Notes: generated from the letters alone by a model not told the origin. A stretch of 64,000 nucleotides of DNA from Opeltia flavorubescens (GCA_000442125.1 KE546969.1:1488001-1552000), one strand, 5' to 3'; shown: positions 43,476 through 55,466, counted from the first letter of the stretch. Made by a program: numbers and translations.

Positions 43476-45141
43476 GATCAATGGTCTAACAAAGGAGCGG
43501 AACTGCTACAAGCCAGACGGTTCTACAATGAGTGACTGGGGTAAGGCACCGAGAAGAATAGATGGACGCAATTACTTTCAAGGAATGATGAAGACTTGGT
43601 GGTGGGAAACAAAAGGTTGTGGGTAGAACTTGAAGTCATAGGCAGCAAATTCTTGTTGACTTTTCAAAGTGAATGATTGTGATGAATGACTAATTTGGCA
43701 ACTTGTTTCTGCTAGTGAAATTTGAGTGAACACAGTCACCTACACTTATAATTGCGATGCTCATTCTATACCCTTGGATTCCTCCTTGGGCCATTCATCC
43801 CCGTGATATCGCCTTCCACTTCTTGGAAACGAGTATCTTCGAACAATAGCGTGTCCATGCAGAAAAAAGGAGTTCGAAATTAATAACTTCCCTTTCAAAT
43901 TCTACACAAAGTCCATCGCCCATCAGTCACATCTAGGATGGGGTCATGCTTCAACTTTGGATCCATAAGAAAAGAAAATGAAGCAATAACAGCATCCTGT
44001 GGGGTAAAAGATACAATCGAAAAGCATTGTCGATGCCACGGTGCCTCAATACTCAGTATGAATGACGAGATAAGAGGCTGATTGTGAAATAGGTTGTGAC
44101 TATACATTGTTGCGATCTTGAAAGGTGATCGATCCGAGGGTCCCAAATTCACCGCTTTACGGCTATCGATGGAATTATGGAAGGCAACAACTCCTGGCTC
44201 TCTCGGTCCGATGGCTGGGCTAAGCTAATCCTTACTAAAATCTAGATCGAAGTATGAGCGGCTCTGATGAAAAGATTCAGCGGGCATTCCACACGATGAC
44301 GGCAGGATCATGGACCTGAAATTGAAAGATGTTCAAGCAAGCTCGGACATGGAGGCGCACCAGGGCGTTTCCTTTTCGTGGCGCATACTTGTATGACGTT
44401 AGCAAGCTGACAGCATTAGCGCCAGCATATGCGAGTATCCATTGGTCGTCACTCATTAGCAGTCGAGTTGGACAGCCTGCCCCGGAAAACACGAGCCTCT
44501 GTCACTCCTTTCGCCAATCGCAACCGAAAACCAACCTCGCCGCTTTGCATGCCCTCCAACCCGCACCGCAGGCTGAGCGACATGAACGCACCACCAGCGC
44601 TAGATCTGGACCGCAGGAGGATGGTCTAGCGGATGTAAGATGCTGCCAGATGATGCACTCCAGATCATCTGCAACACCATCGAGGTGTAATGACGTAAAT
44701 TTGGTTGGAGCGAGAGGGGATATGTGAATGTCTCATCAGCAGCATCAGCAGGCCGGGGACCTGTGTGAACGGGAAAGCCTGTACTAATTTATTGCTTTTA
44801 GAATCCTAAGCTAGTATATGCTTTGATTATCGTAATAGAATGCTTCCGTAGCACTGAGTGAGCCGTCTCTCCCAGCGAACGACAAGGTCATCTGATAGTG
44901 GACATTGGAAGTCGGATCCGATTGTATCGTTCTAAAGCCCCTGATGCTGCTGTACAACCGCTGCAATATTTTGCTCCAAGATTCCATCAATGCAAGGCTT
45001 TCTTTGGACTGGCCCTAGCTACCATGGTCCAGGGTCTTCGCACCACCATACCGTACATTTGCACAACCTCTAATGACGCCTTCTCATTCGACATGGGAAA
45101 TCTAACATACTACCTGTACATATCTCCTTTCTCTGTTCCTC
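43476..45141. other. Intergenic, 1.7 kb
   Basis: Left part is the promoter of the secreted Ser/Thr-rich gene. A 132-codon plus-strand frame (44329-44727) and an overlapping minus-strand frame (44277-44492) exist, but neither has motifs or consistent splicing, so no gene is called. A CAGCAGCATCAGCAG tract lies at about 44738-44752. Confidence 0.45.
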
Positions 45142-46108
45142 CTACTTTCTGTAGGTTGTTTTGACTATGTTTGAAGGATCAAATTCTTTCTTGAATATTT
45201 CGTGGTCTGTCGGTCCATCTTTGGACGTAGTGTCACTTGTTTTCTCGATCGCGAAAACTATGTTGGCGAAAACACCGTTGAACTCGACCTCTTCAAAAAG
45301 TAGACTTCGCCACATGGAAGCTATTTGAGCAGGTGGATTGCGGAAGCCTGGGCCGACACCAAAAGCCCCCATGCAAATGTCGCGATGATGCTGATGTGCT
45401 GCCATTCGAAGCACGCTTCGCATTTTTCTTTTCATCTGGTCCCTTTCTACTTCGAAGGAGTAATCCGTGCCCGTCTCATCAAGCTTTGGCCGACGATTCG
45501 GAGCAACCGAAATGACTGGAAGGTTTTTGAATCTGCTCCACGGCGCATACCCATCTTCTGGGCCGGAGCGGAATACAACTGTGTCAACGCTTAGCTCCAC
45601 TTGAATCTGAGACTAAATTAGACAATAGATAATCTGAAAGCCACATACCGACATGTGGCGAATAGATGCCGCCGTCTCCAGGAATAGGATAATGTGATAC
45701 GTGTGAGTTCCGGTGCCACGGCGTTTTCAAAGCCTGCACAAGATTGGATCGTCGACAGAGAGATTCTTCTGGGGCTATAAGGCCCGATTCCCAATCGCCT
45801 CCAGCGCGCTTCTCGTTTGCCATGTTGACCAGTGGAATTGCCTCATGTCCGGGATGGGATGTGCCGTGACCGCCGCTCTTCTGATTGTAATCATGCCAAT
45901 CCAGTGCTACGTCCAGCGGATCGCCGTCAATGACAGCAACTCGCAGTTTCTGTTTGGGAACAGTGCCAGGCTGAATCTGTATTCCTGCAGTGTCTGGGTA
46001 GAAGATAGATCTTGCTGGCAGGTCAGGACAACGTTTTTCAGCCTGAGCAAAATAATACTTTTTCGCTTCTGTAGCAATATCGGAAGGCTTTGGTTTCGCC
46101 TGAGGCAT
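45142..46108 (-). CDS. Microbial-type PARG / TIGR02452-like macrodomain protein
   Basis: Exon 1 is 45649-46108, exon 2 is 45142-45578 (298 aa). The intron (70 nt, donor GTATGT, acceptor GACACAG) joins SPHV to VVFRSG. The start is the ATG at 46108. The core holds LVNMANEKRAGGDWES, then LIAPEESLCRRSNL, the counterpart of the bacterial PARG signature GGG-x(6-8)-QEE; here the first Gly triplet is GGD and Gln is replaced by Pro, but both Glu are kept. A C-terminal GAFGVGPGFRNPP motif provides the usual phosphate-binding loop. Members remove ADP-ribose from proteins or bind it. No targeting signal is present. Physiological role in fungi is unclear. Confidence 0.85.
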
Positions 46109-47427
46109 ATCAGTGCACAGATGGCAGAACTTTCGTGACACTGGGAAACTTAGAGATTGATGAAAAGCTCAGAGGTGAGATATATGCAAATGGAGTTGGG
46201 GTGATATCAACATTCTATGCCATTGAATCTGTAGGATAGTGGAAGGAAAATCCATGGCTACCATCGGAAATGTAGCACAAATGAAATGCGAGCAAAAGTA
46301 AATCAAGTTCCCGCTTTTAGCAGTGGGCCAGACTTATAGCGAACTCTTCGACCACTCAGTGGGCCTGCTCTATGTAAGTTTGAAGCGCCAGGAAATCGTG
46401 GAGCTTCTCGGGCTAGATGAAAGCCAAGATCGGAGAATTCCAGTCATAGTGCCTCTGATATGTTGACGTGTCAGCAGCAACAACAAAGGCCACATCGAAG
46501 ATGAAGTTGTAAAGTCCTATGTCTTCGATTCATAGTCAAGACTAGCAGTAGTGTCACCACAAATTGCCTGACGAGACCACAGAAGAAGTCCGAAGGATGC
46601 TGAGCCAACTCGCACTACTAGGGACCGGGCATGAGATCGGATCTGTGGCTTTTGGCGGGATGCGGATTCCCGCTTTCCTAGCTGCAAGATCTGACCATTG
46701 AATCAGGGATTTTGCTCATCGTCTCATTGCTCTGCGCTAATACGACAAAGCAAGTGCTTAAGCGCAAAGCAGCCTATCAGCACGCTCCCAGGATCACAGC
46801 GTCCCAGACACGCAGGGATCCTTAGGCGTCCGCCATGAGGTTGGATCGAGAGTGTTCCGGGCCATGTCTGCGAGTTGCCACAAGCCAAGATCCGGCACCT
46901 AGGACACGGAAACGGATGGTCATTCCAGAAGGTGAGTGGTCGTATCATGAGTGGGTAAGGGTAGACGAAATGAGCCGAAGTGTGGATAGCGGTGAGCAGT
47001 CTTCGTGTCACACCAAAAACTGATATATGAGGAGGGTATCAATGAATACAGCTCACATGGGGTCAAGCTTCGTCGGCTCTGTCGTACAGAACAACGGCCA
47101 TGCTCGAGCGCCAAGGTCACGAGAACCATGTGAGACAGCGATGTTGTACCGGCGGGTTGTTCGGATCAAGGGGTGCAAGCAGAGTCCGGTGGGCCATGGT
47201 TAACGGCTGGATTGGTGAGAAGGTGGCAGTCGGTGGCTTGTCCGTAGAGGAGGGTTGAAGTATTGCCGATGCTGCATGCTCAAGAAGGATCGCCGAGCGA
47301 TAAGCGAGAGACCCCTGTACTCGATGTGTCGATTTGGCCCCCCCCAACCACGGCCCGTCAATAATTTCTGCAACAGCGATCGTGTACTATTGCAGAGTGA
47401 CTTCTCTATTTTTGATTGATTGGGGAG
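46109..47427. other. Divergent promoter region, 1.3 kb
   Basis: No gene supported between the PARG-like and AsnRS genes; short frames show no motif. Confidence 0.5.
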
Positions 47428-49181
47428 ATGCTATGGCGGTCTTCAACCCATCATCGCCTTCTGCAGTGTCGATTGCCATGCTATCCTCCACTGTATCCAG
47501 CCTCTAGAAACATCTTCACAGCTACCCAATCCGTACCAAACGTTGCCAGTGCTCTAGCCTCACGCATCCTCGATGACCGAAATAAGTCCCGCATTGAAGT
47601 AGTCGGTGCTGTCAGGACCATCCGAAAACAAAAACACCACGCTTTTCTGGAGGTTGGAGATGGATCCTCCGTCCATAGTCTGCAAGCGGTACTCAAGCCT
47701 GACCAGGCTGAAGGGTACGGTACCATCATTCCACGCGACTGTGCAGACTCGAGACTAATCATTTAGTCTATCCACTGGAACTTCCGTTGCTGTCCAAGGC
47801 GTTTGGCAGCCTTCACCCCCCGGCAAAGAGCAGAGTCATGAGTTGCACGCAGAGGAGGTCACCATAGTAGGGACGTCCGAGGTGAGTCTCGCTCTGGTCG
47901 GATGACATGCAGTCTCCCGTATATCTATTACTGGTATAGCTAATACCAGCTCTAAAGGGATACCCTATCCAAAAAAAATTCCAGACACCCGAATTCCTCC
48001 GTACTATTCCCCATCTCAGGCTGCGCCTTCCAATACAAGCATTGCTCACTCGAATGCGATCAGAGTCGGACTTTCTGCTTGCTCAATTCTTCCGTGGCAG
48101 AGGGTTTTTGCGTACACAACCGCCAGTCATCACATCATCCGATTGTGAGGGGGCTGGGGAAACTTTCTCCGTTAGCTCAAGTGTTCAGACTCCATCAGAA
48201 GAGTCCGATGGCGGACAATCGACTGCATCGGAGGAGCTCTTTTTTCGGGGGCCCAAATACCTTACTGTTTCCTCGCAATTGCATTTAGAAGCCTATATGT
48301 CAGAGCATCCAAAGGTATGGACTTTCGCTCCCACTTTCAGAGCTGAAAAGAGCGACACGCCGCGCCACGTCAGCGAGTTCTGGATGCTGGAAGCAGAAAT
48401 CAGGACCCAAAGCCTCCCCGAAATCATGGATCTTGTCGAGGATATGGTTATATCGCTTGTACAAGGGCTTAAATCAAGCACATTCATGGAAGAGCTTCAC
48501 ACTGCACGACGATTATGGAATAAATCAAGTACACAGGGAGGCATACACGAGCTTCTGGCCGACGGAAACTCGCTCCAATCAAGGTGGGATTGCTTGGAGC
48601 GGGGCTCCTGGCCTCGAATCACTTACAACGAAGCAATACAGCTGCTTCAGGACAGTGTCAGGCTTCGTGAGTCAAAATTTGTATTTGAGCCAGACTGGGA
48701 AACGGGATTACAATTAGAGCATGAGAGATATATTGCAGCCAAAGTAGGCCAAGGCAAGCCGGTTTTCGTAACCCATTATCCATTGGCAATCAAACCATTC
48801 TATATGTTGCCGTCATCAGCAACAACAAATCACGATACTACCACGGCCAAGACAGCCGCTTGTTTTGATCTTCTCCTACCAGAATTATGTGAAGTCGTCG
48901 GCGGTTCATTACGAGAGCATCGATTAAAGCATTTGATGGCGTCAATGGGAAGCGACCGTACCAACCCTGCGATTGGGATTGAGGAAACCGAGAAGGCGTT
49001 GAATCATCCTTTGATGTCTGGCAGCAACCTCAACTGGTATGTAGATCTCCGTCGATATGGAAGCATACCACATGGCGGCTTTGGCTTTGGCTTTGACCGT
49101 TTGCTGTGTTACCTTACTGGAATACGGAACATTAAGGATACTGTCCCCTGGCCTCGCTATTATGGCCGATGCGACTGTTGA
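47428..49181 (+). CDS. SLM5: Mitochondrial asparaginyl-tRNA synthetase
   Basis: Three exons: 47428-47714, 47767-47881 and 47958-49181 (541 aa). The N-terminus is Arg-rich and acid-free (MLWRSSTHHRLLQCRLPCY), as expected of a mitochondrial presequence. An OB-fold anticodon-binding domain follows (RIEVVGAVRTIRKQKHHAFLE). The class II catalytic core has motif 2 (FAPTFRAEKSDTPRHVSEFW) and motif 3 (GGFGFGFDRLLCYLTG). The RAE...RH..EF pattern is that of AsnRS rather than AspRS. It charges mitochondrial tRNA-Asn. A TYPIQ-like segment, read here as GYPIQKKFQTPEFLR, marks the exon 2-3 junction. The acceptor of intron 2 is AAAG, somewhat weak. Confidence 0.93.
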
Positions 49182-51521
49182 GACACTCCTCCCAGTATTG
49201 CGGGCTGGCATGCTCGGCTCCTGGCGAGTAATCACTTCTTGCAATAGACGCCGGATTGACCCGAGGGTCTCTTGGCCTTGGCCACTACTTCATCAAGCAT
49301 GCAAAGGATTCAGCTGGGATAACAGTCAGAAAACCTGCGGTCTAGTTTATCACCTTTCTTGTAGATCCCAGGTATACCTCTCCACACCATTATAGCTGAA
49401 CGTTTTCGTACGTATGGGTTAGACCAGGTGTGGAGCTCGGGCCCTCACCCGGCCGGGGCCGTTTATGCATATGATATGTCCACCCATGCTGGCGTGCACG
49501 GGAAGCCACGAGCTGTCAAGCTGTTCCCGCTCACTCTGCATCTGTTGCAACCAACGTCCGGCGACTTATACCGGCCTTCGATCGTTGGGAATGCCACTTT
49601 AAATTGTGCATATAAGCTATAGTATCTCGCCAATTTATTGCTGGTACCGATGAACCAAGCGGGCAGAGTTTTAGGTTTACAAAGGAACATTTGACAGTCG
49701 AACATGTGTCGGTGTTTACTGACTTGGGCTGACTTTGCGATACGATTCACCGCAAGTTATTGCTTCCTTTCTGTCTTGGCAACATTGGCTGAAGGTGACC
49801 GCATCGGTCAGTATCATGTAGAGTTCCTGGCAAGCCAAGTGAGGTTGCGTAAGCGATGCCAAGAGTAATGGAAGAGCCATCTCTTTTCTGGGAGATGAGA
49901 AGGATTCCGTAAGAGTGTGGAGAACTGTAAATAGGCTACGGGTACAAATCAGGAAATCATTCAATTTGAAAGTGCAGCTTCGCAATCAAAATGCTCGTCA
50001 AAAATGTACGAATTTGGCGACTGGCGAAAACGGCCATGGCGACGATTGTAATACTGGAGAAATTAGGTTTTGGTGGCGCTTTACGCTTATTATTGTTCGA
50101 ATAAGGAGGTGACAAGGCCAATCTATTTCAATCCAAGGCGAGCCAAAGATCAACATCCATCGGGAAAATGGCCTCGTGTGCGATCAACGACGGTGCCGAG
50201 CTTAATGCTTGGCTCGGATAGAATTGCATATTCAAATGTCGATCTCTGTGGAAGTACTTCTAGCACTTGATATTTGGCTTTTTGGTATGGACCAAGTTGA
50301 CCTTAAGTGCGTAAGGTGAACCCAATAATGCGAATGATAAGAAAGCTGCATCAACGCAAGTAAGCTTTGAAAAAGAAGGCAAAGCAGCTGAAGCGGTGGG
50401 GAATCATGGGCGGAAGTATTACACAATAATTAAAGCCAGTGATCCCTTCCGCAATCCCGGCTCAGGGTAAAGGCCGACTGGGCGGGAAATTCAAGCCAAA
50501 GCTTATCCATATTCTTATTTGATGCTCACCAAATTTTGTTTATTGCTCATGACGTCCGAGGCTGCATGACTTGACCGCCTAGAGCACACCCTTAATCCTT
50601 AATCATAGTATAGATGCGAGAGAAGACACTCGCAACGACTGAACGACTTGGTAGCACCGAGGTCGGGGGCTGAAGATCTGAGCTAACCCTTCAAGCCGTC
50701 CTCGCCAATCCTTCCACTCATCCTTCCTGTACCACTACAGCAGCAGCAACAGCAGCCTAGACGGCACACATTTCCTGGACTCGCTTCACACCCTCCTCCC
50801 GCTTCAGGACCAGTCGTGTCACGTCCAACGTGTGAAGTTGTAGTCATCCTACTCCACGTTGCCTCACCTCCTCTCCCGACGCCGTATCCGATCTTTCCTC
50901 CCCACCACAGATCTAGCGGGGTATTTGGGGCATAGTTAGCTCTTACTGTCGGCCACCGATTCCCCCGGACCAGACGAGCTGGCATCTGATAGACCTTATT
51001 TCACACTATTGACATCCGCCAAGCCTAGCTCCTACACTCCCGCTGCAAGCCTGCAAGGCCAACGTTTCTACTAGCGGGACCATTTCAAGCTTAAAGAAGC
51101 TCCGACTTTAGTTGGAGGCCACATCTACCCATCCTATCATCTGTTGGATCGACGCGCAGTCCAACGACATCTAACCTGGCCTCGTCATCCTCCCTCGTGC
51201 TTCCCCATCTACTCCCTTTTTCGCCATCTCTGAGAAGTACTGTGTAAGCAAGGCCGTTCCATCCGTTCACAGTGCTTACTAACAGGTCGTCAGAAAGCTT
51301 TATTTTCTGACGAATATATCTGGTTCAGACTATGTGAAAGCACGTATTAGCGATTCTATGACGCAGTACCATCATTCACGCTGCGATCCATAATACAGCG
51401 CCACAAGCTGAACGAAAATATTGGTGATATACTTCATCAGACACATCCCACATTTCTTGCTCTATAAATCTCGTGCAGAGGCTCCGTGGATGCAACCGTA
51501 TCCTCGAATGCGATTCGTACG
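49182..51521. other. Long intergenic and leader region (2.3 kb) upstream of the WOPR gene
   Basis: No protein gene supported. The right 900 nt look like a long transcribed leader: C/T-rich runs, a CAG/CAA tract at about 50738-50757, and a possible leader intron from GTAAGC (about 51244) to ACTAACAG (about 51286). WOPR genes in other fungi have very long upstream regions. Confidence 0.5.
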
Positions 51522-51591
51522 ATGGAGACTTATAATGGACATGTTCGAACTCCGGCAGATGCTATCATTTTATTTGAAGCATGCCGCTTAG
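51490..51591 (+). promoter_or_regulatory. Upstream ORF overlapping the WOPR start
   Basis: An ATG at 51490 opens a 33-codon frame ending in TAG at 51589-51591, in another frame than the main ORF and overlapping its ATG (51522). If this part of the leader is retained, scanning ribosomes would meet this ATG first, so it could reduce synthesis of the regulator. An alternative transcript start inside 51493-51521 would avoid it. Confidence 0.35.
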
Positions 51592-52901
51592 GCCTATTAC
51601 CGCGCGTCCAACGCCGGCTGTCGGAGAAGGAGCGACAATCAATCAAGTCAGGATCGGTCTTTGTCTGGGATGAGCGAGAAGCTGGGATGAGGAGATGGAC
51701 GGATGGCAAGTCATGGAGTGCGAGCAGAGTGTCAGGCAGCTTCTTGACCTACCGAGAGATGGAAGGTAAACGTGGGGGCAGCAGTTTCGTACCTCCGCTT
51801 GCAGCGTCAAGAGCGGGCAAAACTCCGGAGAGTACTCGTGGCAGCGACTCGGACCTCGATATGCCGCAAGAGGACGGTCCGGATGGTTATCGATATAAGC
51901 CAGACGGCCTAATGAAACAGTCATTCAGTATCACCACGTCGGGAGGTAATCATCTGCACCTGATAAGCTATTACTCCCGCTCACATCCTAACGCGCAAAA
52001 TCTCAACAATCCTTCGAGTGATCCTGCTCTTAGGCATATCCGACCACAAAAAGGCATGTATCCAGAATCAACAGTCCCTGAGCAGCACGCAATCCCAGCC
52101 GTTACTCGATCGCCGATGGCGAGCGCCACGTACCAAACTACACCACAGATGGCAGGATATGCACGAGGGCCTCCTGCTCCGCCTCTACCCCCTAGCCATC
52201 AGTATCCGCCGGCTTGGGGGGGTTGGTCGCAGCCATCTATGGGCGGACCCCATCCAGGGTACGGCTACCATTATGGCCAAACCGCCGTTCCCACAAATGG
52301 TCATTCTCCATTATCGTTCACGCAGTCTGTCCATATCCCTCCGCAAGATCCATCAAATCGTCCGCAATATGATCAACCATCCATTAATCGCACAGATCAT
52401 CATCCTACACCAGCGCATCACCGAGCTTCAAGCTCCAGCAATAACATGCCACAGTACGCGCAGCATCCCCCTTCACACACGTCTCAACCACCGACGCTTC
52501 CCCAACACCAAGTAGTCCAAGCACAAGATCGCGCTGATACATCATCGCCCCCAATCTCCAAGATCGACCCGAGACTCATGGTTCCGTCCTCGATACCCCA
52601 ACAAACAAGTCATGCTTCATCTCACTCAAGGTCCCCATCGCCAATGCCGCCCCGTCAGGAAAGTTCCAATTCTACGCCAACACAGACAAATGCTAGCTCT
52701 ATTCCTAGCATTGGTTCCTTAGTCAACGGTTCGAACGGTACGAGTGTAGAAACGCAAGGTGAAACAGCCAATCGTTCAGCGAGCAGAAGTCCTGGGGGGA
52801 CCAAGAAATCAGAAGGGCCGAAGGATATCCCCGGCGACAAGATGGGTTTTGTTGAAGATAAACGAGCATTGAGGGTTTTGGATCGGGCTTTCAGAACATG
52901 A
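51522..52901 (+). CDS. WOPR-family (Gti1/Pac2) transcription regulator
   Basis: Single exon, 459 aa. The start is the ATG at 51522 (METYNGHVRTPADAIILFEA), where the domain begins; in-frame codons upstream are non-ATG. The WOPRa half holds RRLSEKERQSIKSGSVFVWD and RRWTDGKSWSASRVSGSFL; the WOPRb half holds YRYKPDGLMKQSF and HLHLISYYSR. The sequence favours the Gti1/Pac2-type branch over the Wor1/Ryp1/Sge1 branch, which has SPMDALVLFEA and KRWTDGV-type motifs. The C-terminal half is Pro/Gln/Ser-rich and probably activating. Such factors bind DNA and control morphology, conidiation and effector genes. The upstream ORF and long leader hint at post-transcriptional control. Confidence 0.92.
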   Translation: METYNGHVRTPADAIILFEACRLGLLPRVQRRLSEKERQSIKSGSVFVWDEREAGMRRWTDGKSWSASRVSGSFLTYREMEGKRGGSSFVPPLAASRAGKTPESTRGSDSDLDMPQEDGPDGYRYKPDGLMKQSFSITTSGGNHLHLISYYSRSHPNAQNLNNPSSDPALRHIRPQKGMYPESTVPEQHAIPAVTRSPMASATYQTTPQMAGYARGPPAPPLPPSHQYPPAWGGWSQPSMGGPHPGYGYHYGQTAVPTNGHSPLSFTQSVHIPPQDPSNRPQYDQPSINRTDHHPTPAHHRASSSSNNMPQYAQHPPSHTSQPPTLPQHQVVQAQDRADTSSPPISKIDPRLMVPSSIPQQTSHASSHSRSPSPMPPRQESSNSTPTQTNASSIPSIGSLVNGSNGTSVETQGETANRSASRSPGGTKKSEGPKDIPGDKMGFVEDKRALRVLDRAFRT

Positions 52902-53491
52902 AGCTTGCTCCCTTTATCCGCGTACATGTATGAGCCTTCTTTGAAATCCGGAGTCTGGTTGGATTGGCTTGGCTTGGCTTGGCTTTGATGAGGCTGCATA
53001 GGCTGCTATTTCATTCCTAAACAAAAGCAACGGCTTTTCTGGTCAATTGACTATTTGGCCATTCAGGGTGGTGGCGCTCTGTCACGGTTCGACGAGCTAT
53101 GATTTGCATGCTTGCTGCTTCATGGTGCATCATCGAATATTAAGGGTGGCGAAGTGAATGCCCGTCACACCAACGGCGTACTAGGGGTCATCAGGGGGTC
53201 ATACTTCATACATGGCGATGAAAGCCCAAAAATCTTACACTTTAGCGATAATCTAATTCCCATACCTGCTTCTCTTGCCGTTTTCAAATCCTTTGTTATA
53301 CCTGTGGTTGATGGCCAATAGAAGTGAAACAAAGTTCAAAACAGTAAAAGTCATGTTGGTGGAGATTTTCCCGGTCCCCAGAACTCCCCCCCTTTTGCCC
53401 ATATATACATTGAAGGAACCGTCGCTATGCATCTTTCAAACATCGCCTCTCGTACAAAACCCGCTAACCTCGAGTCTCCTTGCCGATGGAC
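52902..53491. other. 3' region of the WOPR gene and trailer of COA6
   Basis: No gene. Contains a TTGGC pentanucleotide repeat (52964-52983). Confidence 0.5.
52964..52983 (+). repeat. (TTGGC)4 microsatellite
   Basis: Four tandem TTGGC units downstream of the WOPR stop codon, in the presumed 3' UTR. Confidence 0.85.
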
Positions 53492-54122
53492 TTATTTCGG
53501 CGACCTCGATGACTGCGTCGGTGCACCACTAGGTATAGCCATGGTTTCGGGCATTCCTTCCGCTCCCTCCGCCGCAAGCTTCTCGTACGTCTTCTGTTTC
53601 TTCCACTCCATGACACGCCGCTGTTTGAAGTATTTGACCTACAACTCATATGGTATTGTATTAGCCAATCAATTTCACCAAAGAAAAACAAATGATGCGC
53701 CCCTTTCTTCTTCTGCTAAACCGATCCCGTTGCGTTCCTCCTCTTCGACCGCTTCTCCTCCTTCTCATAGAATTGCCACTTCCGCCCTCCTATCCGTTCA
53801 CCCTCATCCGCCCCCCATTCGCCAAATACCCTCCCAAAGAATCTAGCAGCAAAAAGACCAAGAAAAAAACCAAGCTCACCCAACTAGCCGCACACTCCCT
53901 CCCCATGCCCTTTTCTAGCTTCCCGCACGCTTCCTCCGCTTTATCAGCTTCCTTGATGCTATCGACGATATTGGCGCGGTCCAGGCATGCGAAGAATGCG
54001 TCCCGGGCTTCGTAGCAGCGGTCTCGTGCGCTGCGGTCGGGGGCTATGTATGCGCCGTCGGAGGTTGGTTGGGGGGAGGAAGGGGAAGGGGTGGAGGAGG
54101 TAAATGAGGAGAAGAGCCCCAT
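53492..54122 (-). CDS. COA6: Cytochrome c oxidase assembly factor COA6
   Basis: Exon 1 is 53880-54122, exon 2 is 53492-53638; the intron is 241 nt (donor GTGAGC, acceptor TTGTAG) (129 aa). The twin-cysteine CHCH fold is clear: a CX9C (CYEARDAFFAC) and a CX10C (CGKLEKGMGREC) pair, followed across the junction by AASWVKYFKQRRVMEWKK, a strongly conserved COA6 segment. Without splicing the Trp is followed by an unrelated hydrophobic tail. COA6 acts in the mitochondrial intermembrane space in copper delivery to the CuA site of COX2. The N-terminus is short and Ser/Pro-rich. Divergent from SYS1 (416 nt). Confidence 0.93.
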
Positions 54123-54538
54123 TGTGAGGTCAAAGATGAGTGGAAGGGGAGGACTGGGAGGGTTATGGTTGGGTTTGGTAGTTGAGGTTTCGCCTCAAAG
54201 ATCTGCTTCGTAACGGCTAGAGCCGCTAGCGCGAAATCGGTGCGGTAGCGTCGGGCAGATCTTCCGGTTTCTCTCCGATGGGGGCGTTGGGAATTTCCTC
54301 GTGCGTGGCCATTATTCAAGGCTTCAGCTTTGTCATACACGACATCAACCACGGATACTCTATACCTCGACCTTCCTTCTGAATTCCTCTAAAGCCAGAT
54401 AGACAGCCATAATTCCACCACCTCAAATCCATACTTCGAAAACTCAAATGCATCTCTCCGATCCAAGACCTCAATAACCACCGCTATCACCCGACCTCCT
54501 CCTCTACCAGACCCTTGACTCCAACTTATTAAATTTCC
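54123..54538. promoter_or_regulatory. Bidirectional promoter region (COA6 and SYS1)
   Basis: 416 nt between divergent start codons. No coding feature; the right half is C/T-rich. Confidence 0.4.
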
Positions 54539-55230
54539 ATGCGCCGCCGTCACCCCCGCCCAGGCCGCCTTCAAACACTCTCCCCCCTCCGCATCTTCAC
54601 CCAAATCCTCACCCTCCAGCTCCTCCACTACCTCATCGGCACCGCCCTAATCCTCTTCACCGCCCTCGCTGCCGGGAAGCACTTCAACGCGGATCTCGTA
54701 CTCGATTGGCGGAGTCTGAGGGCCGATACGACGGTTGGGTGGACGTTGGGGTTGTGTTGGGTTTTGGACGCTGGTGCTGGGTATGTAGTCTCTTTTCCTT
54801 GTGTATCTGATCTCCCTCGCAAGAATTATTCCCGAATTATCCCAAGAGTTGCTTGCGCTGACACCTGCGTTTAAGAGTTATCTTTCTCCTCCTATTCATC
54901 GCTCGCTCTAAGCTCGTGCTCGATTTCGCGCTTACGATCCACGGCATCCATCTCGTCGTTACGTCACTGTATACAGGGAGTCTACCGACGAATGTTCTCT
55001 GGTGGGGGCTGCAGGTTGTGAGTGCGGGGGTAATGGTCGCTGGCGGGGTGTGGGCTTGTCGGTGGAGGGAGTTAAGGCCGATTGAATTCGGGGGTGGAGC
55101 TGGGAAGGGGAGAAGTGGGGCGGAAGAGGTTGGGAAGGGAAGAGGGAGAGGTAGGGACGGAGGTGGGGAGTATGAATTGGTAGGGAGAGGGGAGGGGGAT
55201 GAGCGTGGAGGTACTGGTGGGAGTGTGTGA
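54539..55230 (+). CDS. SYS1: SYS1-family Golgi membrane protein
   Basis: Exon 1 is 54539-54780, exon 2 is 54876-55230; the intron is 95 nt (donor GTATGT, acceptor TTAAG) (198 aa). The four hydrophobic segments are about residues 17-46, 66-90, 96-115 and 125-148. Conserved features are RIFTQILTLQLLHYL at the start, WTLGLCWVLDAGAG crossing the junction, and LVLDFALTIHGIHLV. Yeast Sys1 recruits Arl3/ARFRP1 to the trans-Golgi. The C-terminal tail here is Gly/Arg/Glu-rich, longer than in yeast and probably disordered. The intron acceptor AAG rather than CAG/TAG is slightly unusual. Confidence 0.88.
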
Positions 55231-55466
55231 TACATCGTCCGGGAAGCGGCGTTTGGGTTTTCGAGGAAAGAAGATACCCCTGTATAATCTACGTTGAATC
55301 TAGAGATTTTGAGATATCTGTTTCATTCGTATCATGAAGATCTTGAAGCTACATCATTCATATCACATCAAATTTTTCGACGCCCTTTGTTAAGGTATCA
55401 TCCCGTGCTTTTCCCAAGCGCCGAAGCCAGCCTCGAGCACCAAATACTGAAACACGTCGTAAAAGA

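Noticed and set aside
44277-44727. Overlapping plus-strand (132 aa) and minus-strand (71 aa) frames in the 1.7 kb gap
   Set aside because: Each looks partly protein-like, and the minus strand has a possible GTATGC...TTTCAG intron, but no consistent gene model or motif emerged.
46724-47129. Short frames on both strands between the PARG-like and AsnRS genes
   Set aside because: No motifs, non-ATG or poor starts, and mutual overlap; considered noise in a divergent promoter region.
50683-50985. Minus-strand 100-codon frame in the WOPR leader
   Set aside because: Low complexity with a poly-Cys run from the CAG/CAA tract read backwards; a compositional artefact.
52018-52515. 165-codon frame inside the WOPR gene
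   Set aside because: It is a frame shadow of the Pro/Gln-rich region of the WOPR coding sequence.
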